This document shows, in pieces, positions 1 through 7,503 of a stretch of 10,120 nt of DNA. Every line of letters starts with the position of its first letter. The stretch's first letter is position 1. The notes beneath the pieces are model-generated. The model did not search any database and was not told where the DNA came from. It saw only the letters and a list, made by a program, of their open reading frames with translations. The translations under genes were made by a program, and so were the position numbers. This stretch comes from Rhodobacterales bacterium UBA3089 (GTDB lineage Bacteria > Pseudomonadota > Alphaproteobacteria > Rhodobacterales > Rhodobacteraceae), in contig DFBD01000173.1 in the NCBI GenBank assembly GCA_002367255.1, forward strand, positions 6,863 through 16,982. The letters are read 5' to 3'.

Positions 1-174
1 CATGTCCTTGATCAGGTAAATGCGGCCACGCGGGCTGTCGAGTTCATCGCCGAGTATCTGATACGTCGGGCAAGTAGCCGTGCAAAAGCCGCAGTGAACA
101 CAGCTGCGCAGGATCTCGTTTGCCCGCTCGATCCCCGGGTCTTGCATTTGTTCGTCAGTGAAATTCGTCTGCAT
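1..174 (-). CDS. glcF: Glycolate dehydrogenase iron-sulfur subunit GlcF (N-terminal 58 residues, cut by window edge)
   Basis: Only the first 58 codons are present; the gene continues past base 1. The visible protein starts [10 protein letters not shown] and carries a [12 protein letters not shown] cluster (Cys 25, 28, 31, 35), the first 4Fe-4S ferredoxin-type site of GlcF, followed by [16 protein letters not shown], a stretch typical of this subunit. The known role of GlcF is to carry electrons from the flavin subunits GlcD/GlcE towards the quinone pool at the inner membrane during oxidation of glycolate to glyoxylate. The ATG follows the glcE stop with no gap (ATG TAA ATG reads last glcE codon, stop, glcF start), and there is no strong Shine-Dalgarno ahead of it, so translation probably depends on ribosomes finishing glcE. 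The family is usually a little over 400 residues, so most of the protein, including the second Fe-S site and the cysteine-rich CCG domains, lies outside the window. Confidence 0.95.
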   Translation of the reverse strand, partial: MQTNFTDEQMQDPGIERANEILRSCVHCGFCTATCPTYQILGDELDSPRGRIYLIKDM

Positions 175-1239
175 TTACATGCGCCCCGTGTTCAGGATAT
201 TTCGAGGATCAAACTTCATGCGTAGCCCCTCGTTCAACAGTTTGATGCCTGTCGATTCAGGGTGGAACGCCGGATACCCCGTGCCCCGTATCAGCGTTGC
301 GTGTCCCGCAATGTCGCCCATATGCTGACGCAGATCTTCGCCGTTCGACAGCGCCCAAACCAGCCCGCCGCCCCAATCATAAGCCACCTCGGCCCCCGTG
401 TCGCGCAGCTTTGCACCCAGTTTCGGCCCATCCGATGGCTTGACGGAGAACCGCCAAATATCCCCTTCGCGGCCTGCAAAATTTGTCAGGTCCCGCACGG
501 CAGTCCAGTCAAATTCCGTCACCATGCCGCCAAGCTTTTTCACAAGTTCCGTGGCACGATAGTTAACGGAACCTTCCAGTCCTTCGACCCGAATAACTGT
601 CTTGCCCGCAATATGCGCCGCCCCGTTTACGTCGAAAGGTGAACCGAGGGCTTCTGACATGCTGGCCACGGCCTCTTCATCCGATTGGCCTTCGATTATT
701 ACGGTTTTGCTGGCCTCGGGGGCCGGTAGGACTTTGAAGCTGATTTCGGTTAGAACACCCAATGTGCCATAGCTGCCGGTCATCAGTTTGACCAAATCAT
801 AACCGGTGACGTTCTTCATCACCCGCCCGCCGTTCTTCAGAATTTGCCCCTGCCCGTCCACGAACCGCACGCCGATCACGCTGTCACGGCATGCGCCTGC
901 CTGAATGCGTCGTGGGCCAGAGGCGTTGGTAGCAACAACGCCCCCAATGGTGGATTGCCCTGTAGCGCCGTAAAGACCACGCATGTCGCCTGGCTCGAAC
1001 GGCAGGCGTTGACCCTCGGTTGCCAAAGTAGTCTCGATTTCGGCAAGCGGGGTGCCAGCTTGCGCGACAAGCGTCAGCGCACCCGGTTCGTATAACGTGA
1101 TGCCGCTAAGGCCGGATGTATGCAGCGTATCGCCAGCCACCGGATGGCCGATCTGGCGTGTGTCACCGCCAACAATCCGCAAGGGACCTTTTGCCGAGGC
1201 GATTGCTTCGGACAATTCAGCTTCAGTAGTCGGTGTCAT
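175..1239 (-). CDS. glcE: Glycolate dehydrogenase FAD-binding subunit GlcE
   Basis: The product is 354 residues, close to the roughly 350 of E. coli GlcE. It belongs to the FAD_binding_4 (PCMH/VAO-type) flavoprotein family. Visible FAD-binding elements are the GGVVATNASGPRR stretch (about residues 99-111) and KNVTGYDLVKLMTGSYGTLG (about 142-161), both characteristic of GlcE. The N-terminus (MTPTTEAELSEAI) is the short GlcE type, lacking the longer leader of GlcD, and the C-terminus ends FDPRNILNTGRM, the usual family ending. GlcE pairs with GlcD and GlcF in the glycolate dehydrogenase complex. The start overlaps the glcD stop by 4 bp (ATGA), and a GGAGG Shine-Dalgarno inside the end of glcD lies 5 bases ahead of the ATG. 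No truncation or missing motif is seen. Confidence 0.96.
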   Translation of the reverse strand: MTPTTEAELSEAIASAKGPLRIVGGDTRQIGHPVAGDTLHTSGLSGITLYEPGALTLVAQAGTPLAEIETTLATEGQRLPFEPGDMRGLYGATGQSTIGGVVATNASGPRRIQAGACRDSVIGVRFVDGQGQILKNGGRVMKNVTGYDLVKLMTGSYGTLGVLTEISFKVLPAPEASKTVIIEGQSDEEAVASMSEALGSPFDVNGAAHIAGKTVIRVEGLEGSVNYRATELVKKLGGMVTEFDWTAVRDLTNFAGREGDIWRFSVKPSDGPKLGAKLRDTGAEVAYDWGGGLVWALSNGEDLRQHMGDIAGHATLIRGTGYPAFHPESTGIKLLNEGLRMKFDPRNILNTGRM

Positions 1240-2669
1240 GATGCCCTCCGGCTTTCGGTTGCGGTCAGCGGGAAAACCTTGGCGGGATTAAGTAGCCATT
1301 TTGCATCGAACACGTCTTTGACGTCCAGCTGGATTTCAATATCCGCATCGGTGTATTGTGTTCCCATCAGGTCTCGCTTCTCAATGCCTACACCGTGTTC
1401 ACCGGTTAGGCATCCGCCGACCTCAACGCATAGTTTCAGGATTTCCGCACCCATCTTTTCGCATGTCTCAAGGTCGTTCGGCTTGTTGGCATCATAAAGG
1501 ATCAACGGGTGCATGTTGCCGTCGCCAGCGTGGAAAACATTGCCCACGGCCAGACCGTATTCTTCCGAAAGCTCGGTTATGCGGCGCAGAACCAGCGGCA
1601 GTTGACTGACCGGAATCGTTCCGTCCAGACACATGTAATCGTTGATTTGCCCCATCGCCCCGAACGCCGCTTTGCGACCAGCCCAAATGGTTGCCGATTC
1701 CTCGACGCTTTGGCTTTCACGCAGTTCCACAGGGTTGTGGCGCTGCGCGATTTCGGAAATCAGGGCCAGTTGTTCTGTTATTTCGGTCTCGGAGCCCTCA
1801 ACCTCCACGATCAACAATGCCTCAACATCAGGGTAACCGGCACCAACGAAATTTTCGGCCGCGCGGATAACCGGACGGTCCATGAATTCAATCGCGACGG
1901 GCAAGACGCCTGCTTTGATGATGTCGGAGACACAAGCCCCTGCGACCTCGTTACTATCGTACCCGATCAGGACAGGGCGCGCGCCTTCGGGTTTGTGTAA
2001 AATCCGCAAGGTTGCCTCGGTCACGACGCCCAGCTGCCCTTCGGAGCCGCAAATCAGCCCCAGAAGGTCATAGCCGGCGGCATCGAGATGGGCGCCGCCG
2101 ATTTCCAGCACCTCGCCCTCCATCGTTACCATTTTGACGCCCAACAGGTTGTTGGTGGTTACGCCATATTTCAAACAATGCGCCCCGCCAGAGTTCATGC
2201 CGATGTTTCCCGCAATCGCACAGGCCAGTTGGCTGGATGGATCAGGGGCATAGAAGAAATCCAACGCCTCGACAGCGCCTGTTACGGAAAGGTTCGTGCG
2301 CCCGCTTTGCACACGGATATAACGGTCATCGTAGTTGGTTTCCAAAACCTTGCTAAGTTTCGAGACCCCCAGAACCACCGAATCCGCCGTCGGCAAGGCT
2401 CCGCCTGCAAGCGACGTACCAGAGCCACGCGGAACAACGGGAATTCCCTCGGCATGGCAAACCTTCAGAACGGCGGCAACTTCTTCAGTGCTGGAAGGCA
2501 GCACAACGATCATCGGTGGGCAGCGATAGGCCGACAGCCCGTCGCATTCATAGGCTTTCACCTCGTGCTCGTCGAAAATCACGGCATCCCTAGGCAACAC
2601 AGCCTGAAGCTGCGCCACGATTAGTGGCTTACGGGAAATAATGTTGATATCCGGTTGTGGCAATTCCAT
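1236..2669 (-). CDS. glcD: Glycolate dehydrogenase catalytic flavin subunit GlcD
   Basis: The 477-residue product is the FAD-linked subunit that oxidises glycolate (and often D-lactate) to glyoxylate (or pyruvate). The PCMH-type FAD domain shows PRGSGTSLAGG (80-90), PDPSSQLACAIAGNIGMNSGG (about 142-162) and GLICGSEGQLGVVTEATL (about 204-221). The C-terminal FAD-oxidase domain has the HAGDGNMHP motif (380-388) and GEHG (423-426), whose histidines and glutamate are the conserved active-site or metal-associated residues of the D-lactate/glycolate dehydrogenase family. The E. coli homologue is about 500 residues, so this is full length. The ATG is preceded by AAGAGG six bases upstream and is the first gene of the operon. 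Upstream lies a short leader with two palindromes and a candidate promoter, suggesting substrate-responsive control. No glcC regulator gene is present in the window. Confidence 0.97.
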   Translation of the reverse strand: MELPQPDINIISRKPLIVAQLQAVLPRDAVIFDEHEVKAYECDGLSAYRCPPMIVVLPSSTEEVAAVLKVCHAEGIPVVPRGSGTSLAGGALPTADSVVLGVSKLSKVLETNYDDRYIRVQSGRTNLSVTGAVEALDFFYAPDPSSQLACAIAGNIGMNSGGAHCLKYGVTTNNLLGVKMVTMEGEVLEIGGAHLDAAGYDLLGLICGSEGQLGVVTEATLRILHKPEGARPVLIGYDSNEVAGACVSDIIKAGVLPVAIEFMDRPVIRAAENFVGAGYPDVEALLIVEVEGSETEITEQLALISEIAQRHNPVELRESQSVEESATIWAGRKAAFGAMGQINDYMCLDGTIPVSQLPLVLRRITELSEEYGLAVGNVFHAGDGNMHPLILYDANKPNDLETCEKMGAEILKLCVEVGGCLTGEHGVGIEKRDLMGTQYTDADIEIQLDVKDVFDAKWLLNPAKVFPLTATESRRAS

Positions 2670-2679
2670 TGGAAACCTC

Positions 2680-2690
2680 TTGTGTCACAA
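2680..2690 (-). promoter_or_regulatory. 11-bp palindrome upstream of glcD (possible FadR-type GntR operator)
   Basis: TTGTG-T-CACAA is a perfect palindrome about one odd centre base. It lies directly upstream of the glcD Shine-Dalgarno and near the predicted transcription start. It fits the loose FadR-subfamily GntR pattern T-N-G-T-N3-A-C-N-A. GlcC, the known glycolate regulator, belongs to that subfamily, but the regulator here is not visible, so the assignment is inference. Confidence 0.45.
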
Positions 2691-2712
2691 TTGGTAAATA
2701 TATATTACCAAT
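2690..2712 (-). promoter_or_regulatory. 23-bp inverted repeat over the glcD promoter (candidate operator)
   Basis: Perfect 8-bp arms ATTGGTAA and TTACCAAT flank a 7-bp ATATATA centre. The repeat overlaps the predicted -10 of glcD and shares its edge base with the 11-bp palindrome. The half-site ATTGGT resembles FadR/PdhR-type GntR half-sites, but the 11-base separation of GGT and ACC is wider than the usual 3. It also satisfies the LysR-type T-N11-A rule (T at 2695, A at 2707). A terminator is unlikely, because the stem is AT-rich and is not followed by a T run. Confidence 0.55.
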
Positions 2713-2727
2713 GCGTTAAATAAGCAA
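2699..2727 (-). promoter_or_regulatory. Candidate sigma-70 promoter of glcDEF
   Basis: On the minus strand TTGCTT (2727-2722) is followed by 17 bases and then TATATA (2704-2699), giving a predicted start near 2692 and a leader of only about 23 nt before glcD. The -35 keeps only the TTG core, which is common in alphaproteobacteria. The -10 lies within the 23-bp inverted repeat, so a bound regulator would be expected to block RNA polymerase. The call is based on pattern matching only. Confidence 0.45.
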
Positions 2728-2737
2728 GATGGCAAAC

Positions 2738-4795
2738 TCATCGTCCTTCAACCCGCCACGCAACAAGCGATAACATTGAAACCAACAGTAAAATCAACCA
2801 ACCCGGCGCCAGTGGCGTCAGGCGAATGCCTTCTACGGTATAAGCTTCGCGGCGTGGTAGGCCCAGCCAGTTGCGGCCTTTAGCGACTCGTCCCATGCGG
2901 GTTCGGCGGATGTCTGGAATGGTGTTTTCAAGCTGGAATATCCCGCCGCCGGTGTCTGCTGCCAGTGCCAGCAACTCGACGCTGGCCCCGACGGGTTGCT
3001 CGAATTCACGCGGTGCGGCGGGGCCGACGGCAACGACGGTTTCTATGGTGCCATCAGATATCCGGTAGATACCATTTTCTTCGGCATCAAATTCCGCTTG
3101 CCATTTTCCCGCTGATATAACGGATAGTTCGGTTGTTCCCTGTTGGCCCGACGGGCCTGTAAATGTCACGCCCGAAGCAACCTCGCCCAAGGACCTGCGT
3201 TCAACTTTGATGTGTTTGCCAAAGGCCGTAGCGGATAAAGTTTCCTCTTCCAGCTCCGGTTCCTGCATTAACCAATGCGCCAATCGACGGAGCAGTTCCA
3301 GTTGCGGGCCGCCCCCCTCAAATCCGCGCGACCACAGCCACGCATGATCCGACGCCAGAATCGCGATGCGGCCTTTTTCGACACGATCAAGCACCAGCAA
3401 CGGTTTATCGAATGCGCCCTGCATAACCACGTGCCCAGATCGGGGTTTCAAATCGATCTGACGCAACCAGCGCCCCCATTCGCCAGACACGCTTTCAAGA
3501 CCAGCAGTCACGGGGTGTTGGCGGCCAACGTCTGTCAGGCGGGGGGCATAACCTTGTTCGATTATGCGGCCCGTAGGCAGCGCGGGCAGAACGGCGCGCA
3601 TCGGGGACCGTGCGAGGCTTTCAACCTCGGCAAAAGCAGGCCCGGCCACCAATAAAATCGCGCCCCCTGCGCGCACATAGCGTGCGGCATTTTCAAGGTA
3701 GAGGTCTGGCAAAATTCCGCGACGTCGATAACGGTCAAAGATTATCAAATCAAAATCGTTGATCTTCTCCATGAACAATTCACGCGTCGGAAACGCAATT
3801 AGGGACAGCTCCGACACCGGCACCCCGTCTTGTTTTTGCGGCGGACGCAGGATGGTGAAATGCACCAGATCAACCGAGGCATCCGCCCTAAGAAGATTGC
3901 GCCATGTGCGCTCGCCTGCGTATGGTTCGCCGGAAACCAGCAGTACGCGCAGGCGGTCCCGTACGCCGTTAATGGGCAGGATGGCGCGGTTGTTGCGGTC
4001 AGTAATCTCGCCACTTGCAGCGGGTATTCGCAGGTCCAGTAGGTTAATGCCTGCATGTTGTAATGGCAACGAAAGGGTCACGCTTTCGCCAACGGGCACC
4101 TGAAACTGCTGTTCCGCACCGCCATCAATCGAGGCCAGAACGGTGGCGGGGCCAAGGCTGCTCGGCACAGGGCCACTATCCTCGATCCGCATTTTCAATT
4201 CGAGGGGTTCGCCAACAATCCCGAAGGCTGGCGCGTTCTCCATTACGATCCGACGATCCCAATCCTGTGCGCGCCCCGTTTGCAACAAATGCACAGGTGC
4301 GGGGAAGTCGGGGGGTGGTTGCAGGTCGTGTATACGCCCATCACTTAGAATTATCGCGCCTGCAATCCTGTTGGGTGCGACTTGCGCAGTGGCATCACTT
4401 AACGCGGCCAGCAACATGGTTCCCCGTGCTGTGGCCCCTTCGGGTGTGTCGCGCACGGTTACGGTTACAACCTCTAACGGTGCATCGGTTTGATCTTCCA
4501 GCTGTGCCAAAATCGCAGGCACAGCGGTTTGCATTTGTTCAGTACGGGCAGGTAACGTTTGGCTGGCGGTTTCGTCTATCACGACGAATGCAATGTCTGA
4601 AAGCGGGGTGCGATCCTCTTGTTTATAAGACGGGTTCAGCAACGCGCCCAGCACCAAGGCCGCCGCCAACCCGCGCAAGAACCACCCGCGCAAGCCTAAC
4701 CATGCAGCAATTCCCAGCAAAACGAGGTTCAGTGCAGCTACCCCCGCCAGCAGTTCCCATCCGATCAACGGGGCATATGAAATGGAGCTGACCAT
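2738..4795 (-). CDS. Membrane-anchored protein with degenerate vWA-like and GATase1-like regions (COG5426-like)
   Basis: The 685-residue protein is the last gene of the moxR operon. It has two N-terminal membrane segments (about 10-33 and 38-54) joined by a short basic loop, and a C-terminal one (about 663-681) followed by RVEGR. By the positive-inside rule residues 55-660 should be periplasmic. Residues 67-170 look like a vWA domain with an altered metal site (D74-E-T-A-S78, later S151-D-G153). An Ig-like beta-rich part follows (about 190-275), then a class-I glutamine-amidotransferase-like fold (about 280-510) with LRVLLVSGEP, FDLIIFDRYRRRG and YVRAGGAILLVAG. The HAWLWSRGFEGGGPQLELLRRLAHWLM stretch (484-510) is, as I recall it, typical of this uncharacterised family. 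There is no cysteine anywhere, so it cannot be an active Cys amidotransferase. The start overlaps the upstream stop by one base (TAATG), with GGGGG ahead. Its function is unknown. Confidence 0.85.
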   Translation of the reverse strand: MVSSISYAPLIGWELLAGVAALNLVLLGIAAWLGLRGWFLRGLAAALVLGALLNPSYKQEDRTPLSDIAFVVIDETASQTLPARTEQMQTAVPAILAQLEDQTDAPLEVVTVTVRDTPEGATARGTMLLAALSDATAQVAPNRIAGAIILSDGRIHDLQPPPDFPAPVHLLQTGRAQDWDRRIVMENAPAFGIVGEPLELKMRIEDSGPVPSSLGPATVLASIDGGAEQQFQVPVGESVTLSLPLQHAGINLLDLRIPAASGEITDRNNRAILPINGVRDRLRVLLVSGEPYAGERTWRNLLRADASVDLVHFTILRPPQKQDGVPVSELSLIAFPTRELFMEKINDFDLIIFDRYRRRGILPDLYLENAARYVRAGGAILLVAGPAFAEVESLARSPMRAVLPALPTGRIIEQGYAPRLTDVGRQHPVTAGLESVSGEWGRWLRQIDLKPRSGHVVMQGAFDKPLLVLDRVEKGRIAILASDHAWLWSRGFEGGGPQLELLRRLAHWLMQEPELEEETLSATAFGKHIKVERRSLGEVASGVTFTGPSGQQGTTELSVISAGKWQAEFDAEENGIYRISDGTIETVVAVGPAAPREFEQPVGASVELLALAADTGGGIFQLENTIPDIRRTRMGRVAKGRNWLGLPRREAYTVEGIRLTPLAPGWLILLLVSMLSLVAWRVEGR

Positions 4796-7503
4796 TATTC
4801 CCCCAATCTTTCCAGAAATGCCGGAACGTGGACTTGGTCGGCTTTATAATTGCCCGTCATGACATACATCACAAGGTTCACCCCGAAACGTCGCGCGATT
4901 TCACGTTGACGCTCGCCGGTTAGACCACGGCCGACGGGAAACATCGGTTGGCCGCTTTCCGAAACAGCCCAAGCAGAGGCCCAGTCGTTCGCACCAATCA
5001 CAATGGGCGTCACGCCATCGTTCTGGTCGGTGTCGACGTTGGAGGCCTCGACCCAGACATCAGGGCCGGACCAGCGGCCAGGGAAGTCTTGCAGCAAGTA
5101 AAACGCGCGTGTCAGCACATGCCCCTCGGGAATGGGGCTCAGCGGCGGAATATCGAGGTTCTCTGTCAGGCGTTGCAGTGCTTTACCGTTGGGTGTCAGC
5201 ACGCCGAACCCGCTGCCAAGTTGGGCGTCGCGGGTGTCAAAAACGATCATTCCGCCAGTTGCCAGATACCTGTTCAGGCGTTGTACGGCAGCGTCCGACA
5301 AGGCCGGCTGATTGCTGGTTATCGACCAGTACAGCATTGGCAAAAGGCTAAGATCATCTGTTTCAACATTCACACCGATGGGGGTGATTGGCTCGATAGA
5401 GGTGCGTTGATTCAGGGCCGTGCTAAGGCCAAGCAACCCCGCCGCGCTGATGTTATCGACGGTTGGGTCACCCGTAATCACGTAGGCCAGTACTGTATCA
5501 TTCGCGGCCAGAATTGCGCGTGCCTCATCCGCCTTGGCTTCCGGTGCCGGGATTAAGCCAACCAGCAAAATCAACCCCATCGCACGTGTCGCACCTCTGT
5601 TGAATAGGCGACCCGTCACCCACAGCGTTCCCAAAATATCCAGCATGAACAACGTTAATGCCACTATCAGGAACCAAGGTTTAAGGGATTGCTCGTTCGT
5701 TTGGCCAAGCACTTCGATGCTGGCCCCAACAGGAATATCGAGCGCGGCGAGCATGTCATTCGCCCGCAAAACATTTACGGCCACCCTAAGATCGCCAGAC
5801 CTGTAAAGCCCCGGTTGCGCGTCTGGACCAACAGGGTTAGCCAAGCGCTCCCCGCTAACAGGCGTAACCATTTCCGCGCTGCCCAGCCGCCCGAACCCGT
5901 CGAGGATTTTATCCGGCATCCACATTCGCCCGTCGAGTACGGCCGCGTCCCCTTCTGTGTTCGCGCTGATCGACAGACGCTTTAACATCTGCACGAACAG
6001 GCCTGATAGCGGCAAGGTTGACCACTCCGCATTCGCGGTGACATGGAACAAAACCACGCGCCCGTCGCCTTGTTGGCGTTGGGTGACCAGTGGCGTTCCG
6101 TCTTCCAACGCTGCCAGTGTGCGCTTTGCAAGATCTGGCGCGGGTTGGGCAACGACTTGGGAGAACACCTCGACATCCGCCGGAACAGGCAGGCCGAAAA
6201 ACGGACTGGCTTCGGGGAATGGGCTAAGGTGTTTGGGCGCGCTCCATGCCATTGCCCCGCCAAGCGTGCGCCCGCCTGCACGCAATCGCACGGGCAGTAG
6301 CGGGTCATCTTCAAGCTGCCCCGCACCATCGGCAGCCAAACGCGGGCCAGCGAAACGCACCAGAAGGCCGCCTTTTTCCACCCACGCCAAAAGCTTGTTG
6401 GACGAGGCAATCGACAACGCCCCAACGTCTGACAGAATGATCACATCCGGTGCCCCTAACAGGACATCGGACAAGTTCCCTTCGATCAATGCCGTTGATG
6501 GTTCCAGCGCTTTGCGAAGGTAATGCAAAGGGGCGACCAATTGCGGCCCCTCCTGAATGGAGGCCCCGACCAGCGCAACCTTACGCCGACGCGACCCGTC
6601 ATCAGCCAAGGCAACCGCCCCTGCCGAGGTTTGGCCCTGCAATGTTACCCGCGTAACGCGGTTGGTTAATTCCAGTGGCATGTCGAAGGTTAGAGTTATT
6701 TCGGTTTCTTGGGCAGGAAGTGTTCCACTGATCGAAGCGAATGACACTTCGGTGCCATTTGGTGCCGCTCCGAAAGCTGTGAGTGTGATCGCTTCAGCCG
6801 TTGCCGGCGCACCGATAACGGTTGCGCTCAACTGGCCTGCGTCAAGTTTCAACGGTAGCAGCGCGAGAGGGCGATTGCTCGTTCCGATGATCCGCAACGG
6901 GCCCTTTGTGTCCAGCATAATAGCGAGATCGGCGTCGCTGTGTTGTAAACCATCCGTTAACCAATAGGTTTCGAAACCACCTTCATTCCCTAGCCAGTCG
7001 ATTGCGGCTTGCCTGTCAGGCGTCCATGATTGCGGCTGCAATGCACGTAAAACCGACAACCAATCCCGAGCATCACGGTAGGGCATTCCTTGCGGCAAGG
7101 GTTGCGTTAAGGATGCGAATACTGTTGGTCGCCCAGCGCGCGCAGCCTGTTTCAACAGGCGTTCTGTTTCTTCCACACGCGCCACCCAATCGGGGGCGCT
7201 GGCCCAGCCGCCGTCCATTACGATCAGTAACGGGCCGTCACCATCCGTGCGGGTTTCGGGGTTCAAAACGGGTTCGGCAAAGGCGAAAACCGCCGCCGCG
7301 ATGGCCAACATTCGTAAAAGCAGCAACCAGATCGGCGTTTTGTCGGGCGTCTTGTCGATGTCCTTCAAGCCCACCAGCAAGCTCACTCCGGGGAAGCGCA
7401 GGTGTTTGGGCGACGGTGGTGTGGCGCGCAGCAGCCACCATAAAAGCGGCAAGGCCAACAGGCCCAGCAGCATCCACGGTGTCAGAAATACAAGCGAACT
7501 CAT
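4795..7503 (-). CDS. BatA-like N-terminus plus DUF4159 C-terminus, large membrane protein
   Basis: Starting at ATG 7503 the protein has 902 residues and begins MSSLVFLTPWMLLGLLALPL, the double-membrane BatA/TIGR02226-type N-terminus (segments about 7-25 and 59-78 with a basic loop between). It continues with a degenerate vWA-like region (D97-G-G-W-A-S, T183-D-G185) and a GATase-like region (about 308-510, with KVALVGAS, APDVIILSDVG, WVEKGGLLVRFAGPRL). Two further membrane segments follow (about 610-630 and 640-656), then DUF4159 (about 658-901), with LPMLYWSI and YLATGGMIVFDTRD. Positive-inside reasoning puts both soluble parts in the periplasm. The open frame extends 39 codons further upstream inside the DUF58 gene. 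I reject that extension because this ATG has GGAGGG five bases ahead, gives a 4-bp ATGA overlap, and matches the family start. The protein contains no cysteine. Function is unknown; the likely role is as a membrane partner of the MoxR/DUF58 pair. Confidence 0.87.
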   Translation of the reverse strand: MSSLVFLTPWMLLGLLALPLLWWLLRATPPSPKHLRFPGVSLLVGLKDIDKTPDKTPIWLLLLRMLAIAAAVFAFAEPVLNPETRTDGDGPLLIVMDGGWASAPDWVARVEETERLLKQAARAGRPTVFASLTQPLPQGMPYRDARDWLSVLRALQPQSWTPDRQAAIDWLGNEGGFETYWLTDGLQHSDADLAIMLDTKGPLRIIGTSNRPLALLPLKLDAGQLSATVIGAPATAEAITLTAFGAAPNGTEVSFASISGTLPAQETEITLTFDMPLELTNRVTRVTLQGQTSAGAVALADDGSRRRKVALVGASIQEGPQLVAPLHYLRKALEPSTALIEGNLSDVLLGAPDVIILSDVGALSIASSNKLLAWVEKGGLLVRFAGPRLAADGAGQLEDDPLLPVRLRAGGRTLGGAMAWSAPKHLSPFPEASPFFGLPVPADVEVFSQVVAQPAPDLAKRTLAALEDGTPLVTQRQQGDGRVVLFHVTANAEWSTLPLSGLFVQMLKRLSISANTEGDAAVLDGRMWMPDKILDGFGRLGSAEMVTPVSGERLANPVGPDAQPGLYRSGDLRVAVNVLRANDMLAALDIPVGASIEVLGQTNEQSLKPWFLIVALTLFMLDILGTLWVTGRLFNRGATRAMGLILLVGLIPAPEAKADEARAILAANDTVLAYVITGDPTVDNISAAGLLGLSTALNQRTSIEPITPIGVNVETDDLSLLPMLYWSITSNQPALSDAAVQRLNRYLATGGMIVFDTRDAQLGSGFGVLTPNGKALQRLTENLDIPPLSPIPEGHVLTRAFYLLQDFPGRWSGPDVWVEASNVDTDQNDGVTPIVIGANDWASAWAVSESGQPMFPVGRGLTGERQREIARRFGVNLVMYVMTGNYKADQVHVPAFLERLGE

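Noticed and set aside
2690..2712. Inverted repeat as a transcription terminator of the moxR operon
   Set aside because: The stem is AT-rich, has no following T run on the minus strand, and overlaps the best glcD -10. An operator is the better reading.
4063..4791. A 242-codon plus-strand open frame opposite the 685-residue membrane protein
   Set aside because: The translation is Arg/Pro/Ser-rich with no recognisable motif, and the opposite strand carries clear domains and coupled starts. It is a shadow frame.
2738..4795. An active class-I glutamine amidotransferase
   Set aside because: The fold-like motifs are present, but the protein has no cysteine and so lacks the catalytic nucleophile.
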